The translations under genes were made by a program, and so were the position numbers. From assembly GCF_048544455.1 (NCBI RefSeq), contig NC_133538.1:42692969-42756968 (forward strand): a stretch of 64,000 bases of DNA, in the 5' to 3' direction. Shown here piece after piece: positions 32,975 to 44,678 of this stretch; the stretch's first letter is position 1, and each line of letters opens with the position of its first letter. This stretch comes from Silene latifolia. Its lineage: Eukaryota; Streptophyta; Magnoliopsida; Caryophyllales; Caryophyllaceae. The notes under the pieces are model-generated. The model was not told where the DNA came from. It did no database searches and saw only the letters and a program-made list of their open reading frames with translations.

Positions 32975-33567
32975 AACATAAACTAAAATTTAGTACGAAA
33001 GTTCATTAAATATAGCCATTAATACTCATTAGTTTATGGTTTCTCCTCATGTCAGAGAAAAATAAAGAAAATTGCAAAGCCGCACGGCTCTAGGAAGAGA
33101 CAACTCTGCAGAGAGCAATGAAGACAAACCTCTATGAGACAATATATACGTACGCGGCGTATATACATATATACAGGTTTGGGCCAATCTATGAGTTCTG
33201 GTTTGAGTTTGATGCCTGGTTGCTGAGCTTTTTTTTAGTTCTCATTATTTTTTATCCATAAACATCAAATGTTTATAGGTTTCATGCATAAGATCATATT
33301 ATTTAACTGATTCATGTAAATTGAATGCAAAGATGGAAATTTTGAACCTCTTGTATATCTTGATTGTGTTTACAGGTTTAAACCCTAATTATAAATCTAT
33401 AAATTCAAGTACACAAATAGGACTCTTGAAGAATCTCAATCAAAAAGTAGGGAAAGAGATTGATTTACCTATGGCAGGGAGTGTAGACATGGCAATTGCA
33501 TTGCAAAGGGAATCAATTAGATGATCAATGTGAGAAAGATGAACAGTAGCTTTGTTTTTATGTAAAA
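32975..33567. other. No gene recognised; probable 5' flank of the MULE gene
   Basis: This is AT-rich sequence with a run of TATATAC-type repeats around 33145-33175. No protein or RNA gene was recognised. The terminal inverted repeat of the MULE should be near here or beyond but was not found by eye. Confidence 0.35.
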
Positions 33568-33598
33568 CTAGTTGGAATCTCGCGTGCTACGCACGCGA
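33568..33598 (-). mobile_element. Helitron-type 3' terminus
   Basis: On the minus strand there is a perfect 8-bp hairpin TCGCGTGC-GTA-GCACGCGA (33598-33580), then eight bases, then CTAG followed by T (33571-33567). A hairpin shortly upstream of CTRR-T is the hallmark of a Helitron 3' end. The element would extend to higher coordinates. Its 5' TC end was not identified, so the length is unknown. Confidence 0.55.
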
Positions 33599-34029
33599 TA
33601 TTCAACTCTTATCAGCTATAACAAATGGCAACGCTAGTCGAGGATCGATTATTGTATCATTGAGACACCATTTTATTTTGTCGTTATTTGTACGTTATTT
33701 AAAAGGCTATTTGTACAAGCACACATGTCCATCTATTTCAACCGAAAGTCCTCATAGGTTTTCCACTGGTTCTAGTAAGCATAAAGTCCTTGAAGTTAAT
33801 GTACTCTTATTTCAATTAGTTTCATTGTTACGAGAGAGTTTTGCAGCAATAAGCAACAAACAGCACACGTGTAACACAAAGAATTAAATGAAGCTAAATA
33901 ATTTACCATAATGTTTATAATATTTATGGCTTTGAAAGACCTTAGATTTGATTTTATAAGGTTTTTAATTAGTTTTGTTGCTCCAATCCTTCCTTATAGT
34001 ATATAAGGACTCTCTTGTACACATTGTAA

Positions 34030-34957
34030 TTCAGCAATATACATTCTCCAATCCTTTGCCTACACTCTTAATGACAATGGTATCGGCCACTTAACCACCC
34101 CTCTTCACAGCCCTGAACTCAACGGGTTTGCCAAAAGTCGTCAACGTCATATAGTTGAAACCGGACTTGCACTCCTCTCTCATGGCCGACTACCCAAGAA
34201 TTTTTGGCCTCATGCATTCTCCACTGCCACGTATCTTGTCAATCGGCTTCCTACTCCAACACTATGTTACTCTTTCCCTTACTTCAAATTATTCGATCAA
34301 CTTCCGAATTATGCAAAACTCTGTAGCTTTGGACGCCTCTGTTAGCCTTGGCTTTAGCTCTACACCAAACATAAACTGGAACCCCGCTCAAAGCCTTGCG
34401 TCTTCGTAGGTTACTCCCCCACCCATAGTGCATATCACTGTCTCGATCCCACAACCAAGAAAATATTTGTTTCTCATCATGTCGAATTTTGTGAAACAAC
34501 CTTCCCCTATCCCGACCTTGTCCCCACGGCCACTCCATCACAACCACTACCCAATTACCTTAAGTGGTTTCATGAACCTATCTCATATCCCTCATCAACC
34601 ACTTCTCCCACCTCTTCCCATTCCCATGCCAATCCCGCTGCCACCACGCCTGTCACTACTCCTACGCACACTCAACCTCATACTCCTACAACCACCAATA
34701 CCACTAAACAAGCCTTGATCGACCCCCAATGGCGAGATGCGATGCTAACTGAATATAATGCTTCGCATAGTAATGATATTTGGATGCTGGTTCCCTTCGA
34801 CCCATCCTTTAATGTTGTTGGATTTAAATGGTGTATCGGATCAAATATAATCCGGATTGAACGCTACAAGGCTTGCCTTGTTGCTAAAGGATTTCAAAGC
34901 ATTATATTCAGTAAGAGGGCATATAAATTGACAAAAAAAAAATGCGAACAGCTGTAG
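34030..34957 (+). pseudogene. Ty1/copia pol fragment (integrase end to RT start)
   Basis: Several frames together read the end of a copia integrase (RHIVETGLALLSH, TYLVNRLPTPT, LCSFGRL, CVFVGYSPTHSAYHCLDP, FVSHHVEFCET), a Pro/Thr-rich linker, and the start of RT (DPQWRDAMLTEYNASHSNDIW, VGFKWCI, RYKACLVAKGF). Integrase N-terminus, RT catalytic core and RNase H are missing. No LTRs were recognised. It is a decayed fragment unrelated to the copia element at 38516. Confidence 0.8.
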
Positions 34958-36506
34958 CACATTTATGAATACTCTTATTGAGATCGAGTAGTATTACTTT
35001 ACATCAAGGTAAAAATCAACACACAAGTTGTCCAAAAACAACTTACATAAAGTACAGAGCGATTTCAAAATAGAAAAAAATAAATTTCAGCTCCCCCCAA
35101 AAGAATCATTTTATAAGGATAATAGAGCTTGTTAAATCATGTAGATGCTGGTGCATACTAAGCAATTATCCAGTACTAAAATAGCAGCAAAAGACTATAT
35201 TGTGACCAAAAAACAGCTACTTTCCAAGCACTAACCATTGCACTGCATTAAAACATGTAAACAATTGAAGAAAAAAGACCGTTTAAAGCAAAACAACTTA
35301 ATGCATACAAAACCTTATTACATCACTAAAACAGCCCAAAAACAGCAGCAAAACAACAATTTATAGTCCCAGAAAAAAATTCCAGCACACTAAACCATTT
35401 TAAATCACTAAAGCGTCAAGATACAACACAACCAAAGAAAAAACACATAGTTAACATCTGTAAACTCCCATTCAGATTCGCAAAACCAAAATTCTTAGAC
35501 GAACGATTCCAACACAAAAAGAAGAGTAATCAGACAGCAGTGTGTTATATGTTTTAAAAATATATCAACCAAAAGAATGTAATACTAAAATCAATTATCG
35601 ATGCAAACAAATTTAATTTTTCATTTAGTGTGCGGGTGACGAAAGACAAACCACTAACATCTAAAATTTAACAGCTCATTCAGAGCAAAAAAAATGCATC
35701 TACTCACAAGTAAGAAGGTTAGTAATAAGTTTAAATAAGCAATTGCTTCCTCAAGTAAAGACATAACTATCGATTGCACAAGGATGTAACAGTCTAAAAA
35801 GTTTGATTTCTTTGTACGAAATATCCAGTTTTTTTTCATGCTATGATCTGTTAGCACAAGCATACAAAGAATTTTTGGTCTCCATATTCATGATTGAGAA
35901 TTTCAATGTAGACTAAAAAACAATGTCTTCTACCCTTCCTTCAGTGCTTCCGAACAACACTAAGGCACACAGTGCAGTATTTGCTGCCTGATTTTAGTAG
36001 TTCTCAGGAATTCTTAATTCTTAAATGCAATAAAGCCTACTCCCTCTGTCCTAATCATTTGTTTACCTTTGATTAAAATATTCCTCGGAATGAATATAAA
36101 AGGTAAACAAATGACTGAGATGGAAAGAGTAATATTCAGTATCGTAAAAAAATTTCATTGCCAACTTCCAAACAAGCCTTATTCTCTAGTCAATAGAAGA
36201 GGGGTTGATGGGCTATAGTTGAGAGTGCAGCCAGAATATGGAATGTAGACAGGCAAACTTTACGTTCTTAACATCAAATCCCAAATATAAACAATGGTAA
36301 CTTCTGCGTTTTGGCCCAAACCAATTAGCAAGGAAAGAGGGGCACAATCAAATGAGCAAGGAGCTATAATACTGAGCAGTAAATGGGTTGAAATGGATTG
36401 CCTATTTTCTAATGAGACCTAGACATAGCCAGACATTCAGTTACTCAAAGGTATACATGGTAGCTTTTGCAGAAGGAGTTGATATAGCATCACATAAAGA
36501 ATGCAC
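34958..36506. other. Non-coding AT-rich region, intron-like
   Basis: There is no long or recognisable coding frame. The region lies on the 3' side of the COQ10-like exon (minus strand). I looked for the next COQ10 exon (FDHL, FFKEV blocks) and did not see it. A small MITE is present at 36040-36129. Confidence 0.4.
36040..36129. mobile_element. Stowaway-like MITE
   Basis: This 90-bp unit has imperfect inverted repeats of about 31 bp. The left end is CTCCCTCTGTCC…CATTTGTTTACCTTT and the right end is its inverted relative (AAAGGTAAACAAATG…GAAAGAG). The unit is flanked by TA on both sides (36038-36039 and 36130-36131). The CTCCCTC start and the TA target fit Stowaway (Tc1/mariner) MITEs. Confidence 0.75.
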
Positions 36507-36701
36507 CTTAATCATTTTTGGCTTGTCTAGCACGAAGCCATGACATGTGAAACGTAACTCTCAATTAGAAACATGAAACCAATCTCTAATTCAATATCAA
36601 ATGATCCATCAGGATAGTGACGAAGTATATCTGATCTTAGACACCAAGGCAAGAAATCTTCATACAAATCAACAACGGCAACAACAGCATACAGGTGCTC
36701 T
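36507..36701 (-). pseudogene. COQ10-like exon (coenzyme Q-binding START-type protein), frameshifted
   Basis: On the minus strand the segment bounded by an acceptor TTCCCCAG (ending 36702) and a donor AAG/GTGCAT (intron from 36506) codes for EHLYAVVAVVDLYEDFLPWC and DGSFDIELEIGF, close to the conserved core of plant COQ10 proteins, which bind coenzyme Q in mitochondria and support respiration. The last part (VLDKPKMIK) also matches the family, but it is in another frame because about 8 extra bases follow the SHV codons near 36548-36535. No other exon was recognised within 2 kb on either side. It is either a decayed gene or a captured gene fragment. Confidence 0.68.
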
Positions 36702-38343
36702 CTGGGGAATAGCATGGACATGAATATATAACTTACATAAAACGATTGTATACATACACTAACCCTATTTAAAATAGCTAATTGCACCGCTAAACATAGA
36801 CGTAGACGCATACCATTAGACATAAAAGGAATGCGGTAAAAAAAGGACATGAAAGAAAGAGCATTTCAGTTTTAGTAGGGACGTTTCATCAACCATCTGA
36901 TGAGCATATATTCCCGTCTACACCTAAATTCTCTAACACATAAAGTATGACGGCGTACAATCGTATCACCTAAGAAATGGTAGCTACAACAGTTAATCCA
37001 TTCATGTAAACAAACAATAATATAAACGAAATGAAGACATTAGAATTCTCAATTCAGAAAGCAACTTCGATGGAGCAAATCGATTGCCTTTAATAGCAAA
37101 GGGAACACATTCATTTGTCCGATATATCAACGGCAGGGGCAAAAACTAACCATCATCAATTGAAGGCGTAAACCGTGGCAGCGGTTAGTGTATTGATTGA
37201 GTTTTGTGATAGCGTCTAGGCGAAGTTATAGTATAGTGTTTTAAGGCTTAGATACTGGCCACGAAGGCGATAAAAATAAGGAAAGGCTGATGGTATCATT
37301 CACCTTTTGACATACAGATTTTTTTCAACATACCTATGGTCAAAATTTATTTAAAAAAATCATATGTCTATGCTTTAATCGATTATTTATCATGTCTCCC
37401 TATTCTATTCCGCCGGTCACTAACGGTTTCAAAGGGCAGTTCATGTTAGCCAAAACCAGCTCATTTTGAGATTTAATCTTTGATGTTCTATTTATGGTCA
37501 AGATTTCGAAACTGCGACAAGCAAGAAAATTGTATTGGGTTGGATAGGAGGAAAGCCTACACATTTCTGCACTAACACCATAACAGTAAAACCATAGTCA
37601 TTTGACCATATCGACGCATCACAAAACTATTTTGGTTAGGGAGTCCAGTATTTAGATATGTCACTCAGTAGCACTAATGTAGAAATAGTAAAATAGGTCC
37701 AACACAGCTATACATAGGCTAAACCACTATCGTCAAAGACGATTAAAATTCATAAATCGAATGAAAGTAAGAGCCTCCGAGAAGAAAAAAATTGCAAGAA
37801 GGAAAAAATAACTACACAGGATTAACGAAAGAGCATACGAATTTTAGTTTAGCAATTCATGAACACATGGCGCCCATAATAATAAAGGAAATAAAAACCC
37901 AGGATTTAGGCAAAAAAAATTCCCAATTTTGTAATCACATGATGAAAATCCGACTATAATAACACCAAACATCTATGATATCAGTCCATTCGATGTATGT
38001 GATGCGATGATCATAGAATATAAATAGTGAAAAAGGAATAAGCAAACGATACCAGTGGAAGTCGGATCGAGATAAATGAATCAGCGCAAGTACAAAGAGC
38101 CGAACAGAAGGAGGAGGTAATAAAACATATCATGTCGTCGTCGTAGATGAAGAAAATAGCAGTAGAGGACGTCGGCGATCGATCGATTAAGTGTCGTAGG
38201 AGACGCCAGTGGAGAGTCAGGAAAAGGAAAAGGAAGAATTTGTGTGGTAAAGAGGGAAGCTGTGAAAAGAAACGTAAGATACTTTACCAGAGGCAAAATA
38301 GTTAGACGCCACAGAGGGCTAGAAGCAGTCTCGGTATGATATT
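36702..38343. other. Non-coding region upstream of the COQ10-like exon
   Basis: No second COQ10 exon or other protein motif was found. On the minus strand a possible splice donor (CCACTG/GTATCG) lies near 38053 after a GC-richer stretch (38055-38340), which could be an untranslated first exon, but this is only a possibility. Confidence 0.3.
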
Positions 38344-38400
38344 TTTTTTTTTTTTTTGACAAAAATGAACTTTATATCTATCTATCTATATTATTAAATG
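38341..38400 (-). repeat. Poly(A)-tailed remnant, possibly a LINE 3' end
   Basis: The T run at 38342-38357 followed by GACAAAAATGAACTTTATA reads on the minus strand as TATAAAGTTCATTTTTGTC plus a poly(A) tail. This resembles the end of the LINE at 910 (…CTGTC-A(n)). No further LINE sequence was recognised, so it is a guess. Confidence 0.3.
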
Positions 38401-38510
38401 AGGCTTTTTTCGATTGATTATAGAGAGTGATTATAGAGAGTCCAACCTTAGCTAATGACTTTCGTGTTTAAACTACCTAATCCTTTTGTGAAAAGATTAT
38501 ACTTAAATAA

Positions 38511-38515
38511 ATTAT
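38511..38515. repeat. Target-site duplication ATTAT, left
   Basis: ATTAT precedes the copia 5' LTR and is repeated exactly at 43927-43931. Confidence 0.92.
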
Positions 38516-39045
38516 TGTTAGTATGTGACTCGTATGTCATTTACGGAATATGTCGGAGTTTGATTACGGTGAGATAAATTAGACTAAGGAAAAAAAAAAG
38601 GGCATACATACGTGTGACACACAGCGGGTCGCAGGAATTTCTGGTAAATTTCGTGAGATTAGTGATTGTTGCACAACAAGCTTTGCGTTGACTTTTTTTA
38701 TTAGAAGTTGACGTCACCTTGTTTTCCTTAGTTAGTTAGGAAATATGTTTTGTATTAATTAATTATTTTTAATTAGGATAATCTTTTTTAGGATAGTTTA
38801 ATATATAAACACTACCTTAACCTAGTTATTCTTTTAAGGAGAGATTTGTGAGGCAAACACATTGAGAGTTTTAAGAGGCAGATCAAGAAAACTCTGTGCT
38901 CATCTTTTGTAATCTGTAATTCTCCCGACATAGTGAAATATTTTCCCTCGCCCAGGTGGATGTAGCTATCGTATTGATAGTGAACCACGTTAAATCTTTG
39001 TGTCTTTTATTTTTTGCATCTACTCCGTATCGCTTCCGCACAACA
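38516..39045 (+). repeat. 5' LTR of the copia element
   Basis: It begins TGTTAGTATGTG and ends CGCACAACA. A TATATAAACAC box near 38801 probably drives transcription. It matches 43399-43926 except for scattered SNPs and the patch near 38622-38650. Confidence 0.92.
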
Positions 39046-39046
39046 A

Positions 39047-39059
39047 TTGGCACCAGAGC
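39047..39059 (+). other. Primer-binding site of the copia element
   Basis: TTGGCACCAGAGC follows the LTR by one base. It differs from the common plant PBS TGGTATCAGAGC at the second part of the motif (CACC for TATC), which is a variant worth noting. Confidence 0.8.
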
Positions 39060-39088
39060 TTTGAGTTTTTGGATCCAGGGAGGAGAAG

Positions 39089-42000
39089 ATGTCGAGTGAG
39101 ACTATAAGGATTGAGAAGTTCGATGGGAGGAATAGTTTTGCACTATGACAGTTGAAGATGAGGGCTTTGCTAAAGGAGCGGTGCATCTGGAAACCCTTGA
39201 CGCCGAGTTTCTCTACGAAGGTGACGAAGACTGAAGCTTCGGCTGCGGGTGCTGAATCTAGGGTGACTGAGACGGAAGATCCTGCCTTGTTAACAATGGA
39301 GGAGAGGGCTCATTCATCGATCTTGTTGAGTTTGTCAGACGATGTCCTAACTGAGGTAGCCGATGAGTCGACTGCAATGGGGTTATGGCTGAAATTGGAG
39401 AGTTTGTACATGACAAAGTCGCTCACCAATAAGTTATTAAAACAACGTCTGTTCTCTTTCAAGATGCAGATAGGTATGTCACTTCGTGATCATTTAGACA
39501 AATATAATACTATATTACTAGATCTGCGTAATATAGATGTTAAGATTGAGGATGAAGATGCTGCTTTACTTCTGCTGGTTTCTTTACCTGCGTCGTATGA
39601 GAATTTTGTAGATTCTTTTGTTCTTGGTAAAGAGACATTGACCCTAGAGGAAGTGAAGTCGGCACTTTGCACTAGGGAGTTGCGACAAAAAGCAACTGTT
39701 GACTTAGGAGACGGATCAGGGGCAGGTATAGTTGTTAATAACACTAAGAAGGGTGGAGGTCGGAAGAAAAAGGCTAAGGCTAAGGCTCCGGACACCAATA
39801 CTACTAGTAATTCTGTTATCTGTTACCTATGTAAAGAACCCGGGCATAAAAGACCTAGTTGTCCTAAGTTGAAAGCTAAGTCTAATGCGGCTGTAGTTCA
39901 AAGTAAGGATGTGGAGTATGATTCTGAGGCGGACTATGCTCTTGTAGTTGATTCTGTTCGCCCTATAGATCGTTGGATTCTAGATTCTGGGTGTTCTTAT
40001 CATATGTGTCCACACAAGCATTGGTTTAGTACTTATGAGTCCTTTAATAGAGGTCACGTTGTTGTTGGCAACAATGCTACTTGTGAGGTAGTGGGTATTG
40101 GTTCGATCAAGGTGAAGACTGCTGAGGGTAAGAAGTGTACTTTGACTAATGTGAGGCATGTTCCAGCTTTGGGGAAGAATCTTATGTCACTTGGTTCATT
40201 AAGTGATTTAGGATATGAGTTCCAGGGTAAAGGGAAGATTTTGTCTGTCACAAAGGGTTCTCGTTTGATTCTGAAAGGTGTCAAACAAAACACCTTGTAT
40301 GTATTTCAAGGTGAAACACTGACTAGTTCTGCGATTTGTGCATCCGTAAATCACGGAGAGATGACTAACCTTTGGCATAAGAGGCTTGGTCATATGGGTG
40401 AGAGAGGGATGCAGCTGTTGTCCAAGAGAGATCTTCTTAACGGTGTCAAGGTGAGGAACCTTGAGTTTTGTGAACATTGTGTGTTTGGTAAGAAACACAG
40501 ATCTAAATTTAGCCAGGGTGTTCATACAACAAAATAAGTCCTTGATTATATCCATTCAGATTGTTGGGGGCCTGCTCGAGTTGAAGGTATGGGAGGTTAT
40601 TATTATTTTGTTACATTTATTGATGACTATTCCAGGTATACATGGCTTAGGTTGCTTAAGCAGAAGAGTGAGGCTTTCAAAGTCTTTGTGCAATGGAAGA
40701 CTTTGGTGGAAAATCAGAAAGGTAAGAAGATCAAGAAGCTACGAACGGATAATGGTTTGGAATTCTGTTTAGGAGAATTCAATGAGTTCTGTAAGAATGA
40801 AGGTATAGGAAGGCATCATACCATCAGGGGTACACCACAGCAGAACGGTGTAGCAGAACGAATGAACCAGACACTGTTAGAGAGAGTTCGATGCATGCTC
40901 TCTAATGCAGGTCTTGCTAGAAGGTACTGGAGTGAAACTGTTCTTACAGCTTGTTACTTGATCAATCGTGGTCCTCATATGGGAATAAACTGCAAGATTC
41001 CTTATGAGTTATGGAGCGGCAATGTACCGGATTATTCTACACTTAGAGTTTTTGGATGTGTAGCTTATTATCATGTAAAAGATAGTAAGTTAGATCCAAG
41101 GGCAAGGAAGGGGTGCTTTCTAGGATATGGAGATGGAGTTAAGGGGTTCAAGATTTGGTCTCCGTCAGAGGGTCGTGTTATTATTAGCAGGGATGTTACT
41201 TTGATGAAAATTCCATGTTTATTTCTAAAGGGGTGTCCAAGGGTGTTGAAAAGGATAATAGAGCCGAGGAAGAGGTGGAGTTTGAGGTGGCTCCTGCCAC
41301 TTTATCTATGTTACCACGGGTTGTGATCGAGGAGGATGCCGAACCAGTTATTTCTAGTCCTGTGACTACTCCTACTCCAGTTAATGAGGAAAGTCAGCAG
41401 GGTGAATCTTCTAATCAACCAATTGATCCTATTGACTTGCCTAAATGTGTAAGCAAGAAGACTAGTAGGTTTATTGAGGAGCTTGAGGGCCGCAAAGTTC
41501 GTGGCAATAATTGCTATGTTGAGGAGATGGTTGGTTATGCATTACAGGTAGCTGATGAAATTGAGTCTGAAGAACCATCATCTTATAAAGAAGCAATTGT
41601 TAGTAGTGAGTCGGTGCAATGGCTTGCTGCTATGGGTGAAGAGATGGAGTCTCTTCACAAGAATAATACTTGGGAACTTGTGCCACCACCCGAAGGGAGA
41701 AAATTGATAGGGTGTAAATGGGTGTTCAAGAAAAAGGAAGGAACTTCAGAGGCTGAGACGGTTAGATACAAGGCTAAACTTGTTGCTAAGGGGTTTAGTC
41801 AGATAGAGGGAGTTGATTATGTAGAGATTTTTTCTCTTGTTGTGAGACACACTTCTATTCGTGTGTTACTAGCTATAGTGGCACATTATGATTATTAGCT
41901 TGAGCAACTTGATGTCAAGACCGCCTTTCTCCATGGTGAGTTGGAGGAAGATATTCTAATGAAGCAACCATAGGGGTTCGAAATTCCAGGGAAAGAGCAC

Positions 42001-43017
42001 TCTGCCTGTCATTTAAAGAAGTCCTTGTACGGGCTTAAATAATCTCCAAGGCAATGGTACAAGAGATTTGACACTTTTATGGTAGAACATGGGTATGAAA
42101 GAAACCCATATGATTGTTGTGTTTATCATAACAAGCTAGAAGATGGGTTTTTGATTTATTTACTCTTATATGTTGATGATATGCTTGTTGTTGCTAAGAA
42201 AAGGTCAGATGTTTATAATTTGAAGAAGCTACTCAGTTCAGAGTTCGATATGAAGGATCTTGGGTCCGCGAAGAAGATATTAGGGATGGAGATTTACAGG
42301 GATCGTTCTAAAATGAAGCTTTTCTTATCTCAGAAAAGCTACATTGAGAAGATACTTGGCCGTTTTGGTATGGGTAATGCTAGACCTTTAAATACTCCTT
42401 ATGCTGTCGGTAAGTTAACTATATCTTCTGCACCTCAAACTGAAGCTGAGAAGTCTTATATGTCAACGGTTCCTTATGCTAGTGCAGTTGGCAGTTTAAT
42501 GTATGCCATGGTTTGCACTAGGCCTGATATTGCACATGCTGTTAGAGTTGTTAACAGGTTTATGGCTCAACCTGGCAAAGAACACTGGTTAGCGGTAAAG
42601 AGAATTTTCCGCTATATGAGAGGAACGGCGGATGTTGGTCTCGTTTATGGGAATGATGATGAGTGTTTAGTTGTTGGATATTCTGATTCCGATTATGCTG
42701 CAGATGTAGATAGCAGGAGGTCCGTAACCGGGTATGTTTTTACACTTGGTGGTTCTGTTGTTAGTTGGAAGTCAACTTTACAATCTTCTGTGACTTTGTC
42801 AACCACGGAGGCGGAGTATATGGCTTTAACAGCAGCTGCTAAGGAGGCTATATGGTTAAAGGGTCTTGTAAGTAAGCTTGGTCTACATCAAGAGATCGCT
42901 TCGTTGTATTGTGATAGCATAAGTGCTATTTGTTTGGCAAAGGATCAGGTGCATCATGATAGAACCAAGCACATATATGTCAGGTATCATTTTCTCGAGG
43001 AACGAGAAGAGAATTAA
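39089..43017 (+). pseudogene. Copia gag-pol polyprotein, broken
   Basis: ATG 39089 opens a Tnt1-like Gag (LWLKLESLYMTKSLTNKLLLKQ-type core, here about 39385-39450) with a CCHC knuckle CYLCKEPGHKRPSC near 39824. Protease DSGCSYHM lies near 39984. The integrase has the HHCC region (LWHKRLGHM … CEHCVFG) and intact D, D, E residues (FIDDYSRYTW, RTDNGLEF, QQNGVAERMNQ). RT carries YVDDM near 42172, and RNase H carries DSDYAAD and STTEAEYMAL. Lesions are TGA at 39146, TAA at 40535, a frameshift near 41205, TAG at 41896 and 41971, and TAA at 42040. The last open part (42079-43017) is intact. Confidence 0.93.
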
Positions 43018-43383
43018 AGTGAAGAAAGTGGGAATGTACCGACAATCCTGCAGATTGCTTCACTAAGCTGCCCCATTCAAAGAAGTTCAAACATTGCTTG
43101 GACTTGTTGAATATAGACGATTATGTCTAGACCCTTCGGGTCTTGAGCTCGAGGTGGAGCCTTGAGCGGCCCATCCCAGGGCTAAATGGACGCATGCCTT
43201 TGTCCAGGCTAATTGGATGGCACCCATCCGGGTATATTGGATGGTTATAGACTCAAGGTGGAGTTTATTGTGTTCTAGTGTGAGCGCTCATTTGCTGGAA
43301 CATGGAAGATACAAGTTTACTTGGGAGTGACTTGTATAGTGGACGAGTGGTTTGGAAGTCGTTTGCTAAATGTGACTGTCTGA
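43018..43383. other. Copia 3' untranslated region
   Basis: This is the non-coding part between the pol stop and the polypurine tract. In the direction of pol it starts with sequence still readable as the end of RNase H in another frame, so the pol stop at 43015 may itself be a frameshift product. No other gene is seen. Confidence 0.5.
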
Positions 43384-43398
43384 GTCAAGGTGGAGAAT

Positions 43399-43926
43399 TG
43401 TTAGTATGTGACTCGTATGTCACTTACGGAATATGTCGGAGTTTGATTACGATGAGATAAATTAGACTAAGGAAAAAAAAAGGCATACATACGTGTGACA
43501 CACGGTAATGGTCGCGGAATTTCGTAAATTTCGTGAGATTAGTGATTGTTGCACAACAACCTTTGCGTTGACTTTTTTTATTAGAAGTTGACGTCACCTT
43601 GTTTTCCTTAGTTAGTAAGGAAATATGTTTTGTATTAATTAACTATTTTTTAATTAGGATAATCTTTGTTAGGGTAGTTTAATATATAAACACTACCTTA
43701 ACCTAGTTATTCTTTTAAGGAGAGATTTGTGAGGCAAACACATTGAGAGTTTTAAGAGGCAGATCAAGAAAACTCTGTGCTCATCTTTTGTAATCTGTAA
43801 TTCTCCCGACATAGTGAAATATTTTCCCTCGCCCAGGTGGATGTAGCTATCGCATTGATAGTGAACCACGTTAAATCTTTGTGTCTTTTATTTTTTGCAT
43901 CTACTCCGTATCGCTTCCGCACAACA
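43399..43926 (+). repeat. 3' LTR of the copia element
   Basis: It begins TGTTAGTATGTG directly after the purine-rich GTCAAGGTGGAGAAT (polypurine tract, 43384-43398) and ends CGCACAACA before the TSD. Confidence 0.92.
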
Positions 43927-43931
43927 ATTAT
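43927..43931. repeat. Target-site duplication ATTAT, right
   Basis: Exact repeat of 38511-38515. Confidence 0.92.
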
Positions 43932-44089
43932 TAATATATACCATTAAGATAAAAGTTAGTAACAGTTTAACTCTGTTTGTGCTTATGTTAAAGTCGTCAA
44001 GATTGACAATGGACAATGCCAGCATATATCTATAATAGAGTTTGTTTTTTAGTCAAAAAGAATAACTCACCCTTTGCATGTATGATGTA

Positions 44090-44650
44090 TGATGGGGCAT
44101 ATTCTGCACCCGCTGACCGAGTCAACATATTGACCAAGGTCAAAGCTAAAAGACAACAAGTCAAGAGAAAAACAGCCTAACCGACAAAGCCTGTCGGCCT
44201 GTCACTTGGGTCTCGGCTTGGCAACTAGCCGGCCGAGAGGCATATCCGTGTACTCGCATCCAGTCCCCTCGGCATGGAGTCAACCAGGCCTGCCGGCCTG
44301 TCATGGGTCCCTCGGCCGAGGGTAAGACAGTCTTTCCACCTGCTACGCCACTTGGCCACTACGTGACAAAAGGTGAAAGTCTATAAATACTCCACATCTC
44401 TCATTAAGAAACCAACTGGAATATCTGGTAAAAACTCCCTTATCTCTCTACAATCTACTTGGCCAAGTTAAACATACAACTTACCTCTCTAAGTTTACTG
44501 ACTTGAGCATCGGAGTGAGTACGCTCGGCCCCAAGCCGAGCCCTCAGTTTGTTCATCTTTACAGGAAAGAGTGAAAGGAAGAGACGAGCAACGACATCAT
44601 TCTACAAGCTCAAGTGGTCACAATCCTACTCCGGAATTACACCCGGAACA
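44090..44650 (+). repeat. LTR of a further gypsy element, interrupted
   Basis: It begins TGATGGGGCATATT and ends CCCGGAACA, followed by the PBS. A CTATAAATAC TATA box is at about 44381. It contains GGCCGAG-type short dyads (CTCGGCCGAGG near 44311). The interior of this element is cut off 28 bp after the LTR by the Tat-type element, so only the 5' LTR and the PBS are in the window. Confidence 0.8.
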
Positions 44651-44651
44651 A

Positions 44652-44670
44652 TTGGCGCCGTCTGTGGGAA
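44652..44670 (+). other. Primer-binding site of the interrupted gypsy element
   Basis: TTGGCGCCGTCTGTGGGAA follows the LTR by one base. This is a typical plant gypsy PBS block. Confidence 0.85.
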
Positions 44671-44678
44671 AACGTACT

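Larger units (their letters stand above)
38516..43926 (+). mobile_element. Complete Ty1/copia element, Tork/Tnt1-like
   Basis: Two LTRs of about 530 bp (38516-39045, 43399-43926), a PBS, one gag-pol reading region (39089-43017) and a polypurine tract make a complete 5.4-kb element with a perfect 5-bp TSD. The pol order protease, integrase, RT, RNase H is that of copia, and the Gag and integrase resemble Tnt1. The LTRs differ at roughly a dozen positions plus one short indel-rich patch, and the gag-pol has five stops and a frameshift, so this copy is inactive. Confidence 0.93.

Noticed and set aside
35654-35863. 69-codon minus-strand frame near the COQ10-like exon as a further exon
   Set aside because: No COQ10 motif and no convincing splice sites.
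38081-38362. Open frame of 93 codons on the minus strand, as a first exon of the COQ10-like gene
   Set aside because: Its sequence is low-complexity, starts in a poly(A) run, and shows no similarity to COQ10 or mitochondrial presequences.
38380-38405. TCTATCTATATTATTAAATG as a Helitron 5' end
   Set aside because: It is similar in style to Helitron starts but on the plus strand, opposite to the 3' end at 33568, and no matching plus-strand 3' end was found.
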